A stretch of DNA of 64,000 bases from an uncultured Sulfitobacter sp. (GTDB lineage: Bacteria; Pseudomonadota; Alphaproteobacteria; Rhodobacterales; Rhodobacteraceae): NCBI GenBank assembly GCA_947492925.1, contig CANLOQ010000001.1, positions 1,178,001-1,242,000 of the forward strand, read 5' to 3'. The stretch's first letter is position 1, and every line of letters begins with the position of its first letter. Below are positions 33,713 to 47,048 of this stretch, piece by piece. The notes under the pieces are model-generated. The model had not been told where the DNA came from. It saw only the letters and a program-made list of their open reading frames with translations, and did no database searches. The translations under genes and the position numbers were made by a program.

Positions 33713-34321
33713 ATGAGTGTTGTGGACCGCATAAACGGATTTGCCCGCAAGGTGCCGACCTGGGCTGTCTATATACTCTATATACTACCCGCGCCTTACT
33801 TCTTCTATCTGGCGCTGACCGGGGGGCTTGGTCCTGATCCGGTCAAGCCGCTGGAGCATGAGTACGGTGAGATCGCGCTGCAACTGCTGATCATCGGTTT
33901 GTGCATCACGCCGCTGCGGCAATACTTTGGTCTGAACCTGATCAAGTTTCGCCGTACCTTCGGGGTTCTGGCCTTTACCTACGTCACGCTGCACCTGCTG
34001 GTTTGGGCGGTGCTGGATGTGCAAAGCATCAATCGCGTGGTGGAGGACATTATCAAGCGGCCTTACATTACCATTGGCATGGCCGGGTTCTTGCTGTTGC
34101 TGCCGCTCGCGCTGACGTCGAACAACTGGTCGGTGCGCAGGCTGGGGCCAAAGTGGCGGCAGCTGCACAAGCTGACTTATGTGGCCGTGATCCTTGGGGG
34201 CGTGCATTACATCTGGCTGGTGAAGGGCATCCAGCTTGAGCCTCTGATCTATATGGCTGTGATTCTGGGACTGTTGGCCCTGCGGTTGAGGCCCAGAAAG
34301 CGAGCAAGCGCAGCCGCCTGA
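33713..34321 (+). CDS. msrQ: Haem-binding membrane subunit MsrQ
   Basis: A 202-residue integral membrane protein with about six helices and the conserved haem-ligand histidines of the YedZ/MsrQ family (YVTLHLLVW near residue 86, LHKLTYVAV near 148 and GGVHYIW near 161). It passes electrons to MsrP. A GTG one codon earlier is an alternative start. The ribosome site is weak, so translation may be coupled to msrP. It is followed by a strong terminator. Confidence 0.93.
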   Translation: MSVVDRINGFARKVPTWAVYILYILPAPYFFYLALTGGLGPDPVKPLEHEYGEIALQLLIIGLCITPLRQYFGLNLIKFRRTFGVLAFTYVTLHLLVWAVLDVQSINRVVEDIIKRPYITIGMAGFLLLLPLALTSNNWSVRRLGPKWRQLHKLTYVAVILGGVHYIWLVKGIQLEPLIYMAVILGLLALRLRPRKRASAAA

Positions 34322-34350
34322 GGGGTGACACTATATACACAGAAAGAAAG

Positions 34351-34374
34351 CCGCCCGATTTCGGGCGGTTTTTT
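34351..34374 (+). terminator. Intrinsic terminator of msrPQ
   Basis: CCGCCCGA (34351-34358) pairs with TCGGGCGG (34361-34368), followed by TTTTTT. It isolates msrPQ from the rRNA region. Confidence 0.93.
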
Positions 34375-34637
34375 GATTCTGGAGCGGCGAGAGCGAGATG
34401 TGAATCACTTTGTCTGGGGATTCTGTGGGGGGCAGGGGCGAATATCTGCGATTCAGGGAGTGAATCGGCCGAGAATCTGGGGCGAGTCGAAAAATCTGCG
34501 GGTGAATCGCGGAAAATTCGTGCCCGGTGCTGCCGATTCAGTCGAAATTGTGAGTCGGAATTCGGATGTGCGGGGTGAATCGGAGGATGAATCGGGTGAA
34601 TCGCAGCCAAATTGTTCGCGCAAACAGTCAAAGACTC
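34375..34637. other. Cluster of 14 GANTC sites
   Basis: GANTC occurs at 34375, 34402, 34419, 34450, 34462, 34473, 34484, 34504, 34535, 34552, 34577, 34589, 34598 and 34633. By chance about one would be expected in 263 bases. Many are within GTGAATCG, and several are spaced 9-12 bases, near one helical turn. GANTC is the site methylated by CcrM and read by GcrA in alphaproteobacteria. The block has no gene. Confidence 0.9.
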
Positions 34638-34658
34638 GGTTTGGCTTGGGGGTAACCC

Positions 34659-34667
34659 TGTGGATAA
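34659..34667 (-). promoter_or_regulatory. Perfect DnaA box
   Basis: TGTGGATAA here is TTATCCACA on the minus strand, the ideal DnaA-binding nonamer. It lies 22 bases after the GANTC cluster, next to an AT-rich stretch (about 34720-34820). I see no second perfect box within the region. Confidence 0.5.
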
Positions 34668-34825
34668 CACAATATCTGGCATAAGGCGGTGTTTGGCTGA
34701 CCTATGGTCAGAGCAATAAAGCTGCTTCACAGGTCGAATTTGGGAAATATTTGGGATGCAAGATACTGTTTTTATACAAAAAACAGGGTTCAGCACGAAA
34801 AATGCACTTTTCTTGAAAAAAGGGG

Positions 34826-34854
34826 TTGCGGGTACCCGCCACTAACCGTAGAAC
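34826..34854 (+). promoter_or_regulatory. Likely rRNA operon promoter
   Basis: TTGCGG (34826-34831) and TAGAAC (34849-34854) are 17 bases apart, preceded by an AT-rich, A-tract-containing stretch suitable as an UP element. The start would be about 34861, giving a roughly 400-base leader, usual for rRNA operons in this order. Confidence 0.55.
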
Positions 34855-35017
34855 CCACCTCACCGGCGGCGCAGAGATGCACCAACGGGACGCCGGACGG
34901 GCCACACGGAAGCGGAAACGCAGACAGAAGCCAAGACGGTAAGAGAAGAAAATCAGAGGTAACCGAGGCGGGGCGCGCCAAAGAAGTTAGGGCGCATCCA
35001 GTCACTTTTGTCTCTAC

Positions 35018-35030
35018 GCTGTTTGAAAAT
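35018..35030 (+). promoter_or_regulatory. boxA-like antitermination site
   Basis: GCTGTTTGAAAAT resembles the boxA consensus TGCTCTTTAACA and lies in the leader just before the 16S processing stem, its usual place. Confidence 0.6.
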
Positions 35031-35036
35031 TAGATA

Positions 35037-35065
35037 TCTGAAGAGATATGTGGGCGGTTTGGTTC
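35037..35065 (+). other. 5' arm of the 16S RNase III processing stem (partner 36829-36857)
   Basis: TCTGAAGAGATATG (35037-35050) is perfectly complementary to 36844-36857. Pairing continues with wobble pairs and one mismatch to 35065/36829, a stem of about 29 pairs that brackets 16S rRNA, the classical RNase III substrate. Confidence 0.85.
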
Positions 35066-35263
35066 ATTCGATGGATCAACGTCTGTATATCGCGCTCTTA
35101 GCCCTCGGGCGATCATAGAGTGTCAGCTTCACTGTTTGGACGGCCTTCGGTTACTTTGGTAACTGAAAGCACAACAAACAGAAAAGACGCCATAAGATTT
35201 CAGTAAGGTCTTATGGTCGATGTGCAGAGGTTCGACGTCAAGGATAAGCAAGTAATTGCTTTT

Positions 35264-36733
<1,470 letters not shown>

Positions 36734-36883
36734 GTTCCTAGTAAATGAGCTTGCTCACTTCGTGGAACACTTAGCAGGTCAGTAAACAAAACTGACCATA
36801 TTTAGGGACATCTTCGGATGTCACCTACGGACCGAGCCGTCCTCATATCTCTTCAGAAACAGAACACGAGCTACCGCTCGTAT

Positions 36884-36960
<77 letters not shown>

Positions 36961-37103
36961 AGCGATTTTGCCGTAGGCAAAACGAGTTGTCACTATAGTG
37001 TATCCAAAGGATGCGCGAGAGTGACGATAGCGGTGCTTCTCGGGACATTGCCTTTGGCAATACCCTGCCAGCACGACGCGCGTTTTGCTTTGCAAAACAC
37101 TCT

Positions 37104-37179
37104 GGGGCCTTAGCTCAGCTGGGAGAGCGCCTGATTTGCATTCAGGAGGTCAGCGGTTCGATCCCGCTAGGCTCCACCA
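37104..37179 (+). tRNA. tRNA-Ala (anticodon TGC)
   Basis: A 76-nt cloverleaf with encoded CCA: acceptor GGGGCCT/AGGCTCC, anticodon loop TTTGCAT, T-arm CAGCGG-TTCGATC-CCGCT. It follows tRNA-Ile in the spacer. Confidence 0.97.
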
Positions 37180-37599
37180 TTATACGATTAGATCGCTAAG
37201 CACTGTTGAGTGCTTAGCCGTCCAATCGGACGAATTGACATCGTTTAGAGAGATACAGTTACTTTGAGAGTAATCTTAAAGTAACAAACAACACCGTTTG
37301 TTCTTGCCGAGTAAGGCTTAGAACTCAGTTGTTGCCATCTTCGGATGGCCGGTGTTTAGCGGACTGTTTCCTCGGTCCACTAGGCATATCGCGACTGAAA
37401 CGAACGTGTTGTCCAAGTCAAGTACACTAACCAGAGACATGACGCTGCTTGCCCGCACGGCTGGCTGCTAATCGCATGTCTCGTTGTCCACTCTTAGAGA
37501 GTGGGCGGGAAAAAGTATGCTTTTGAACCAGGATAAGGATCTACAGTTTCTTACCAGCTTCTGTGGATCGCGCAGGACGCAAGTCTTGCTTTTTCTGGA
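37180..37599 (+). other. Second part of the 16S-23S spacer
   Basis: About 420 bases without a gene. It carries the 5' arm of the 23S processing stem near its end (37515-37526) and no other feature I can support. Confidence 0.6.
37515..37526 (+). other. 5' arm of the 23S processing stem (partner 40467-40478)
   Basis: GTATGCTTTTGA is perfectly complementary to TCAAAAGCATAC downstream of 23S. The stem brackets 23S rRNA and should be cut by RNase III. Confidence 0.8.
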
Positions 37600-40437
<2,838 letters not shown>

Positions 40438-40520
40438 AGTAGAAGCAAGATTTCTACTTATCATACTCAAAAGCATACACAGCACAGTGTGCTGACTTGG
40501 ACATTTTGGAAATTTCATTT

Positions 40521-40639
40521 GGTTTGGTGATCATAGCGAGAGCAAAACACCTGGTCCCATCCCGAACCCAGCCGTTAAGTGCCTTAGCGCCGATGGTACT
40601 GCGTCTTAAGACGTGGGAGAGTAGGTCATCGCCAAACCT
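40521..40639 (+). rRNA. rrf: 5S ribosomal RNA
   Basis: About 119 bases with terminal pairing GGTTTGG/CCAAACC, ACCTGGTCCCATCCCGAAC near the middle and GGGAGAGTAGGTC near the end. Ends are within a few bases. Confidence 0.95.
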
Positions 40640-40695
40640 AATGAGGTTTCCAGAATGTGTATCTCTCTACGATGATCATAAACAATACTTAGTGG

Positions 40696-40772
<77 letters not shown>

Positions 40773-40777
40773 AGTTT

Positions 40778-40802
40778 TGCCGCCCTTCCGGGGCGGTTTT
40801 TT
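40778..40802 (+). terminator. Intrinsic terminator of the rRNA operon
   Basis: CCGCCC (40780-40785) pairs with GGGCGG (40791-40796) around TTCCG, followed by TTTTTT. Confidence 0.93.
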
Positions 40803-41073
40803 CGTTTTGAGACGTCGAATGCGTTGGTGAGGACGCTTGCGCAGTTTGCCGTGCCCAATCGCGCGGGGCTAAGCAGCTAATCCCAACCGCGCCTTCTGTT
40901 ATTTTGATCGAGTTTTTGTCCCACAGCTGTCAGTTCGCTGTGATCTGGTGGCCCTGCGGCGATGCTAATTTGGCAAATTTCTGCCGATCTAAGCGTGTAG
41001 GACCGCCAGATTGTGAAAAATCGGGCATGCTTACGGGATCAAGGTAGGAAATTTTCAGCAGTCAGGACATTCG

Positions 41074-41454
41074 ATGAAACGATTTCTCAAGATTTTAGCC
41101 GTCATCGCCATCATCATTGTCATTGTGGTCGGTATTCTGATTTTCGTCACGGCCGGTGACCGCGATGTTGCGCGCAATTTCGTGCTTAACGCCACCTCCG
41201 GCGCGTTCGAGGAAGCGGTTGGTGTCATGCATCCCGAACTTGCCAAGCAGTTTCCGGTGGAAGAGATGCAGAATATGTTTGGTGCCAGCCAGCCCTATTC
41301 CGAAGTCAGTTTTTCAAAGGTCGAGGCCAGTGGCGGACGGACCACGTTGGAAGGGACGGCACGCACAGAGGCTGGATGTGAGAGCCTGGTTGCTTTCACA
41401 CTGCTGGGGGACAAGATCATCTCTTTCGATATCAACCCGCTCTGCCGGGAATAG
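41074..41454 (+). CDS. Hypothetical single-helix membrane protein
   Basis: A 126-residue protein: a basic start (MKRF), one membrane helix (about residues 6-26), then a soluble domain that would face the periplasm. That domain begins ARNFVLNATSGAFEEAVGVMHPELA, resembling the start of NTF2-like or DUF3887-type folds, and has two cysteines (C102, C124). I do not recognise a specific family. A 270-base gene-free gap separates it from the rRNA operon. aspS follows after 136 bases. Confidence 0.7.
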   Translation: MKRFLKILAVIAIIIVIVVGILIFVTAGDRDVARNFVLNATSGAFEEAVGVMHPELAKQFPVEEMQNMFGASQPYSEVSFSKVEASGGRTTLEGTARTEAGCESLVAFTLLGDKIISFDINPLCRE

Positions 41455-41590
41455 CCCGGCCTGCGATCCGATTGAACCGTCTGACCCCTTACGGCTTTCA
41501 AATACTGCCATCACGCCCGCGTGCCCTTGACTTCCAAGCCCGCAAAAGGTGTATCTGCGCCAGTAAATCCAGCCCTCGAAAGGGATACTC

Positions 41591-43441
41591 ATGCACGCCT
41601 ATCGCAGCCACACTTGTGCCGATCTGACCATTGAAAACAAGGGCGATACCGTCCGTCTGGCCGGTTGGGTGCACCGTGTACGCGATCACGGCGGTGTGCT
41701 GTTCATCGACCTCCGTGATCATTACGGCATGACGCAACTGCTGTGCGATCCGGACAGCCCCGTGTTCAAAGAGGTCGAGAAGGTCCGTTCGGAGTGGTGT
41801 ATCCGCATCGACGGGGAGGTGAAGGCGCGCGATGAGAGCCTGATCAATTCCAAGATCCCGACGGGTGAGATCGAAGTTTTTGTGCGCGACATCGAAGTGT
41901 TGGGCAGTGCTGCGGAATTGCCTTTGATGGTCTTTGGCGAACAGGAATACCCCGAAGAAACGCGCCTGCGCTACCGCTACCTTGATCTGCGGCGCGAGAA
42001 GATGCAGCGCAACATGGTGCTGCGCTCTGATGTTGTCAGTTCCATGCGCAAGCGGATGTGGGATCAGGGGTTTAAGGAGTTCCAGACGCCGATTATCACG
42101 GCATCATCGCCCGAAGGCGCGCGCGACTTTCTGGTGCCCAGCCGCCTGCATCCGGGCAAGTTCTATGCCCTGCCGCAGGCTCCGCAGCAGTTCAAACAAT
42201 TGCTGATGGTCTCGGGGTTTGACAAGTATTTCCAGATCGCCCCCTGTTTCCGCGACGAAGACCCGCGCGCGGACCGGTCGCCCACTGATTTTTACCAGCT
42301 TGACCTTGAGATGAGCTTTGTCACGCAGCAGGACGTATTCGATACGATCCAGCCCGTGATCGGCGGCATTTTCGAAGAGTTCGGCGGCGGTCGAAAGGTC
42401 GACCAGACGTGGGAGCAGATTTCCTACAAGGATGCCGCGTTGTGGTACGGGTCGGACAAGCCCGACCTACGCAACCCGATCAAGATGCAGGTCGTGTCAG
42501 AGCATTTTGCAGGGTCGGGTTTTGCGATCTTTGCCAAGTTGCTGGAGCAGAAAGGCACCGAAATTCGCGCCATCCCCGCGCCAACGGGCGGCAGCCGCAA
42601 GTTCTGCGACCGGATGAATGCATTCGCGCAGAAGGAAGGGCTGCCAGGTATGGGGTATATCTTCTGGCGCGAGAAGACGGCGGATGCCGTTGCGCAAGAG
42701 CTTGGGATCACAGTGAAAGAGGCGCAAGCCAAGCTGAAATCCGGTGAGGTCGAGGGGGGCATGGAAGCCGCAGGACCGCTGGCCAAGAACATCGGGCCGG
42801 AGCGTACCGAGGCGATCCGTCAGCAGCTTGGTCTGGACGTGGGCGATGCGGCCTTCTTCCTTGGTGGCAAGCCCAAGGCGTTCGAAGGTGTTGCGGGCCG
42901 CGCACGCAATGTCATCGGCGATGAACTGGGTCTGACGGACCAGAACCGCTTTGCCTTTGCTTGGATCGTCGATTTCCCGATTTACGAACGTGACGAAGAA
43001 TCCGGCAAGATTGATTTTGAGCACAACCCGTTTTCTATGCCACAGGGCGGGATGGAGGCGCTGCAAGGCGATCCGCTTGAGGTTCTGGGGTATCAGTATG
43101 ATCTGGCGTGTAACGGCTATGAACTGGTGTCGGGTGCGATCCGAAACCATAAGCCGGAGATCATGTTCAAGGCGTTTGAAATCGCGGGCTACGGCGAGGA
43201 AGAGGTGCGCAAGCGGTTTGGCGGGATGGTCAACGCGTTTCAATACGGCGCGCCGCCCCACGGGGGCTGTGCGGCCGGCATCGACCGGATCGTGATGTTG
43301 CTGGCGGACGAACAGAACATCCGCGAGGTAATCCTGTTCCCGATGAACCAGCGTGCCGAAGATTTGATGATGAATGCGCCGAGTGATCCAACGTCGGATC
43401 AGCTGATGGAACTTGGGTTGCGCGTTATCCCGCAGGAATAA
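41591..43441 (+). CDS. aspS: Aspartyl-tRNA synthetase
   Basis: A 616-residue class II synthetase. It has the N-terminal OB-fold anticodon-binding domain (1-110, with [15 protein letters not shown]), motif 1 region FQTPIIT, motif 2 [10 protein letters not shown] (about 219-228) and motif 3 [17 protein letters not shown] (about 554-570), plus the bacterial GAD insertion (about 300-425). Length and inserts are those of bacterial AspRS. Alphaproteobacterial AspRS enzymes are often non-discriminating and also charge tRNA-Asn; I cannot decide this here. Followed by a strong terminator. Confidence 0.97.
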   Translation: MHAYRSHTCADLTIENKGDTVRLAGWVHRVRDHGGVLFIDLRDHYGMTQLLCDPDSPVFKEVEKVRSEWCIRIDGEVKARDESLINSKIPTGEIEVFVRDIEVLGSAAELPLMVFGEQEYPEETRLRYRYLDLRREKMQRNMVLRSDVVSSMRKRMWDQGFKEFQTPIITASSPEGARDFLVPSRLHPGKFYALPQAPQQFKQLLMVSGFDKYFQIAPCFRDEDPRADRSPTDFYQLDLEMSFVTQQDVFDTIQPVIGGIFEEFGGGRKVDQTWEQISYKDAALWYGSDKPDLRNPIKMQVVSEHFAGSGFAIFAKLLEQKGTEIRAIPAPTGGSRKFCDRMNAFAQKEGLPGMGYIFWREKTADAVAQELGITVKEAQAKLKSGEVEGGMEAAGPLAKNIGPERTEAIRQQLGLDVGDAAFFLGGKPKAFEGVAGRARNVIGDELGLTDQNRFAFAWIVDFPIYERDEESGKIDFEHNPFSMPQGGMEALQGDPLEVLGYQYDLACNGYELVSGAIRNHKPEIMFKAFEIAGYGEEEVRKRFGGMVNAFQYGAPPHGGCAAGIDRIVMLLADEQNIREVILFPMNQRAEDLMMNAPSDPTSDQLMELGLRVIPQE

Positions 43442-43446
43442 GACAC

Positions 43447-43472
43447 AGGGCCGCAGCGACGCGGCCCTTTTT
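43447..43472 (+). terminator. Intrinsic terminator of aspS
   Basis: GGGCCGC (43448-43454) pairs with GCGGCCC (43461-43467), followed by TTTTT. It lies three bases before the convergent hemerythrin stop. Confidence 0.92.
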
Positions 43473-43474
43473 CG

Positions 43475-43951
43475 TTAGTCTTCCAGACTGTCTGCCTTTT
43501 TCTCTTCGATCAGGCCGCGTTCTTCTTTCTTGCGCGCTTCGAACTTCGCGCCGAAATCATCATTCTGCTCTTGCCCGATCACGTCACGGGCGCGGGCAAA
43601 GACCTCTTCTTCCTCTTCATCCATGTGATGTTCGTAATCGTGTTTGAGCGTCTTGAACTTGGCCAGCCAACCGGGCGAGGACATGTCCGTTTCATTCAGT
43701 TCCTCCATCAGATCATCGAGTTGCTGGTGTTCATGTACGGAATGGCGCGCGGCGTCCTGTCCCCATGTTTCCGAGATCAGCTTTGAATAGAACGTCTCTT
43801 CCTCTGCGGCGGCGTGCGCTTTGACGTCATTATAGAACGTGTGCCAGGCGTTCTGCCGCTCTTTGCTGTCGCCGCTGGTGTCGGCGAGGGTGTTCAGCAG
43901 GCTGCGGTGCGTGTCATGGTCGGCTTTGATAGCATCATAGATGTTGGGCAT
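43475..43951 (-). CDS. Hemerythrin HHE-domain protein
   Basis: A 158-residue protein with the H-HxxxE-HxxxH pattern of diiron hemerythrin-like domains: IKADHDTHRSLL near 8-19, HAAAEEETFY near 46-55, HEHQQLDDLMEEL near 73-85 and HDYEHHMDEEEEEVF near 104-118. The C-terminal tail is charged (KKEERGLIEEKKADS). Such proteins bind O2 or NO or protect iron-sulfur proteins. GAAAGGAAA precedes the ATG. It is divergent from the DUF1800 gene. Confidence 0.92.
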   Translation of the reverse strand: MPNIYDAIKADHDTHRSLLNTLADTSGDSKERQNAWHTFYNDVKAHAAAEEETFYSKLISETWGQDAARHSVHEHQQLDDLMEELNETDMSSPGWLAKFKTLKHDYEHHMDEEEEEVFARARDVIGQEQNDDFGAKFEARKKEERGLIEEKKADSLED

Positions 43952-44105
43952 GTCGTTTCCTTTCGCTCTTTTGCCGAACGCTGCATTCGGGCTGCGAGTT
44001 CCGTGGATGTGGCGGAAAGTGGCGCATATTTGGCGAACCACCGCGTGAAAACGGAAGGTAAAGTGGTTATGTTCTATCCAACTCCGCAATACAGAGGGTG
44101 CGCGC

Positions 44106-45488
44106 TTGCGATACGATCCTTTCCTTGCCGAACGTCGTTTTGGCTATGGCCGGAATGCTGATGTGCCTGCGCCGACGGGCGTTGCGGATATGCTGCGGCT
44201 TTTGCAAGCGCCTGACCGTGCGCGGACGGCTTACCCCTTGCCTGATTTTACGCATTTGCGGCGCAACCTTGTGTCGCGGCGACGGTTTCGCAGTTACGCG
44301 CTTGAACATCCTGATACGGCTGAGGGCAAGGAAGCGCGCAAGAAATCCGATGCGATCATGCAGGATATGTGGCGCCAGCATGCGCAATGGTTTGGCCAGA
44401 TACAGGCGCGCCGGGTCACGACCCGCGATGGCTTTCGCGAAAAGCTTGTGGCGTTCTGGGCCAACCATTTTACCGCGATGGGCAAAGGTGGGGTCTTGCG
44501 CGTGGGCGGGCCTCTTTACATGGAGGAAGCGGTGCGGCCCCATGTGGCGGGGCGGTTTGCCGATCTGCTGATTGCCTGCGTCACCCACCCGCTGATGCTG
44601 CACTACCTTGATCAGAATTCATCGGCCGGGCCGAACAGCCGCACGGCCAGCCGCCAGCCGCGCATGCGGGGATTGAACGAAAACCTTGCGCGGGAGGTTC
44701 TGGAACTGCACACACTAGGGGTGGATGGCCCTTATGGGCAGGACGATGTGCATCAGCTGGCCAAGCTGCTGACCGGGCTTTCCACAACCCGAGACTATGG
44801 GTTCAAATTTCGCAGCTCGATGGTGGAGCCGGGCAGTGAGACGGTTCTGGGCCGCACGTATGAGGACAAGGCCAGCGTGCAGATGATCAGGGATGCGCTG
44901 CGTGATATCGCGCTGCGGCCCGAGACGGCGGCGCATATCGCGCGAAAGCTGGTGGTGCATTTTGTGTCTGATGCACCTCCAGACGGGTTGGTTTCACATG
45001 TGGCGCAGGCGTACCGCGATACACAGGGCGATCTGATGGCTTGCTACCGCGCGATGCTTGAGCATCCGGGGTCGTGGGACGGGACTGCGCGCAACATTAG
45101 GCCACCGGAAGAATTTATGGCCGCTGGTCTGCGGGCGCTGAACGTCGAAGGCGCGGTATTGGCGGGGTTGGAGCGAAAGGAGACCAAGCGTCTGTTTTTT
45201 GATCCGCTGCGCCGGATGGGGCAACCGTGGCTGCGCCCCGGCGGGCCGGATGGTTTTGCCGAAGAGGATGCGGCTTGGGTTACGCCGCAGGGCATTGCGG
45301 CGCGGATGGAATGGGCGATGAATGCGCCTGCGCGATTGCGCGATGATTTGCCTGATCCGCGCGTGTTCGTAAGCGACGCCTTGGGCGAGGTGATCCCGCC
45401 CGCGGTGGCATTTGCGGCCAAAAACGCGGCCAGCCGGGCCGAGGCGATTGGCCTGATCCTGTGTTCCCCGGCGTTTCAGCGGCGATAG
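44106..45488 (+). CDS. DUF1800-family protein
   Basis: A 460-residue protein of the DUF1800 family, starting at a TTG with AGAGGG upstream. It has the family's N-terminal FGYGRN, the central LVAFWANHFT, NENLAREVLELHTLGVDG and a later RPPEEFMAAGLRAL. Function is unknown. DUF1800 and DUF1501 genes are almost always adjacent, as here (8-base gap), which suggests one shared exported process. No clear signal peptide is visible in this product. Confidence 0.88.
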   Translation: MRYDPFLAERRFGYGRNADVPAPTGVADMLRLLQAPDRARTAYPLPDFTHLRRNLVSRRRFRSYALEHPDTAEGKEARKKSDAIMQDMWRQHAQWFGQIQARRVTTRDGFREKLVAFWANHFTAMGKGGVLRVGGPLYMEEAVRPHVAGRFADLLIACVTHPLMLHYLDQNSSAGPNSRTASRQPRMRGLNENLAREVLELHTLGVDGPYGQDDVHQLAKLLTGLSTTRDYGFKFRSSMVEPGSETVLGRTYEDKASVQMIRDALRDIALRPETAAHIARKLVVHFVSDAPPDGLVSHVAQAYRDTQGDLMACYRAMLEHPGSWDGTARNIRPPEEFMAAGLRALNVEGAVLAGLERKETKRLFFDPLRRMGQPWLRPGGPDGFAEEDAAWVTPQGIAARMEWAMNAPARLRDDLPDPRVFVSDALGEVIPPAVAFAAKNAASRAEAIGLILCSPAFQRR

Positions 45489-45496
45489 GAGACGGT

Positions 45497-46660
45497 ATGA
45501 CATCTTCCCTTACACGACGTGATTTTCTGGCGCGCAGTACGGTTCTGGGGTGTTCGCTGGCCGCCAGTCCGCTGTTGACGCCGGTGACCTTGGCCAGCGC
45601 GCCCTGGGACACGCGCCTGGTGGTGATTATTCTGCGCGGGGGGATGGACGGGCTGGATGTGGTGCGCCCGGTGGGTGATCCGGCCTATGCTGCGCTGCGG
45701 CCCGAGTTGTCAAAAGGTGCCGCGGGGGAGGATCTGGACGGCTACTTTGCCTTGCATCCGGCGCTGGCACCGCTGATGCCCTTGTGGCGCAAGCAGGAGC
45801 TGGGGTTTGTGCATGCGGTGTCGACGCCTTACCGCGACAAACGCAGTCATTTCGACGGACAGGATTTGCTGGAAGCCGGAACGCAACGGCTTTCTGATGG
45901 GGTGCGCGATGGCTGGCTGAACCGGATGCTGCAGCAGGTGCCGGATATTCGACCCGATACGGCCTATGCAATTGGCAACAATGACGTGCAGCTTTTGCAG
46001 GGGGCTGCCCCGGTGGCAAACTGGTCACCGGATGCGAATTTGCGGTTGAACGCACAGACCCTGCGGCTGGCTGAGTTGGTGATGGAGGAAGATCCTGCAC
46101 TGCACGCGGCACTGGCAGAGGCGCAGGTGCTTTCGGCCGTGCAAACCAACGGGGGCGGGGGTGGTGCCCATATCAAGACCGCGCGTTTTGCCGCGTCACG
46201 GTTACGCGATGCGGCGCGGGTGGCGGCGTTTTCGCTGAATGGCTGGGATACCCACCGGCGGCAGGACCGTATGTTGCCCCGGTCGCTGAGGCGGTTGTCG
46301 GACACGGTGCTGACCCTGAAAAAGGAAATGGGCAATGCGGTCTGGGACAAAACCGCGGTGATTGCAATGACCGAATTTGGCCGCACGGCACGCGAGAACG
46401 GCACCGGCGGCACGGATCACGGGACGGCTGGTCTGATGCTGTTGGCGGGTGGGGCCGTGCGTGGCGGACGTGTCTACGGACGTTGGCCGGGGCTGGCTGC
46501 GGATGCGCTGTACCAAGAGCGGGACCTGATGCCGACCGCAGATGTGCGTGCGCCCGCGGCGTGGATCATGCGCGGGCTGACCGGGTTAAGCCGCAGTGTG
46601 ATGGAACAACGCATCTTTCCGGGCCTCGATATGGGCCCGGAGATGGCATTGCTGCGATAG
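45497..46660 (+). CDS. DUF1501-family protein with twin-arginine signal
   Basis: A 387-residue protein in the alkaline-phosphatase-like sulfatase fold group. The start at 45497 gives a twin-arginine signal (TRRDFLARS, then a hydrophobic run to about residue 30). Family segments are LVVIILRGGMDGLDVV near 41-56, SHFDGQDLLE near 117-126, WDTHRRQ near 251-257 and MTEFGRTARENGTGGTDHG near 295-313. It follows the DUF1800 gene by eight bases. Being a folded Tat substrate suggests a metal cofactor. No enzymatic activity is established for the family. Confidence 0.9.
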   Translation: MTSSLTRRDFLARSTVLGCSLAASPLLTPVTLASAPWDTRLVVIILRGGMDGLDVVRPVGDPAYAALRPELSKGAAGEDLDGYFALHPALAPLMPLWRKQELGFVHAVSTPYRDKRSHFDGQDLLEAGTQRLSDGVRDGWLNRMLQQVPDIRPDTAYAIGNNDVQLLQGAAPVANWSPDANLRLNAQTLRLAELVMEEDPALHAALAEAQVLSAVQTNGGGGGAHIKTARFAASRLRDAARVAAFSLNGWDTHRRQDRMLPRSLRRLSDTVLTLKKEMGNAVWDKTAVIAMTEFGRTARENGTGGTDHGTAGLMLLAGGAVRGGRVYGRWPGLAADALYQERDLMPTADVRAPAAWIMRGLTGLSRSVMEQRIFPGLDMGPEMALLR

Positions 46661-46696
46661 AAAACGCGTGGCGGCAGGCTGTACCGGCCCGGCGCG

Positions 46697-46888
46697 TCAG
46701 TAGTTGGCGTTTTCGTTGATGTTGTCAAAATAGGAAGACGCGCCGGTTGTGACGCCATCCGAGCTTGGTTCCCACACGTTCCACGCGGCGAAAAAGATCA
46801 GGACGGCGGCGGCGGCCCAGACTGTCCAGTCAACGGTCATGGCACCGGATGTATCATTCCAGAACGCCTGCAGTTTTGCTTTGATCAT
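46697..46888 (-). CDS. Flp-like small pilin or single-helix protein
   Basis: A 63-residue protein: a short basic N-terminus, then DTSGAMTVDWTVWAAAAVLIFF (residues about 12-33, over two stretches), similar to the G-A-x-T-x-E/D motif before the hydrophobic helix in Flp/Fap type IVb pilins. CAGGAGA precedes the ATG. No tad secretion genes are near, so it could be a dispersed pilin or a small membrane protein of another kind. Confidence 0.6.
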   Translation of the reverse strand: MIKAKLQAFWNDTSGAMTVDWTVWAAAAVLIFFAAWNVWEPSSDGVTTGASSYFDNINENANY

Positions 46889-47048
46889 TTTGCTCTCCTG
46901 ACACTGAATGCAATTTCTTTGCCACCCTGATGCACTGCGAATGCGGCAGGTTTTGGAAAGGAAGATGTTAAGTTTGCGGAGATCACCGATGGATGAGATC
47001 GGGTTTTCAGGGCTTGGCGCGGGACGGACTTGGCCCTAACGTGCTGAT

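Larger units (their letters stand above)
34860..35263 (+). other. rRNA operon leader
   Basis: No gene is visible in this 404-base leader. It contains a hairpin CCGGCG/CGCCGG (34863-34868 with 34891-34896), a boxA-like antitermination site and the 5' arm of the 16S processing stem. Confidence 0.6.

Noticed and set aside
34325-34684. A 119-codon plus-strand open frame after msrQ
   Set aside because: It begins in the msrQ terminator, has no ribosome site, and its acidic-serine repeats come from the GANTC cluster, not from protein selection.
34704-35033. A 109-codon frame before 16S rRNA
   Set aside because: It runs through the rRNA promoter and leader, with no ribosome site and no recognisable protein features.
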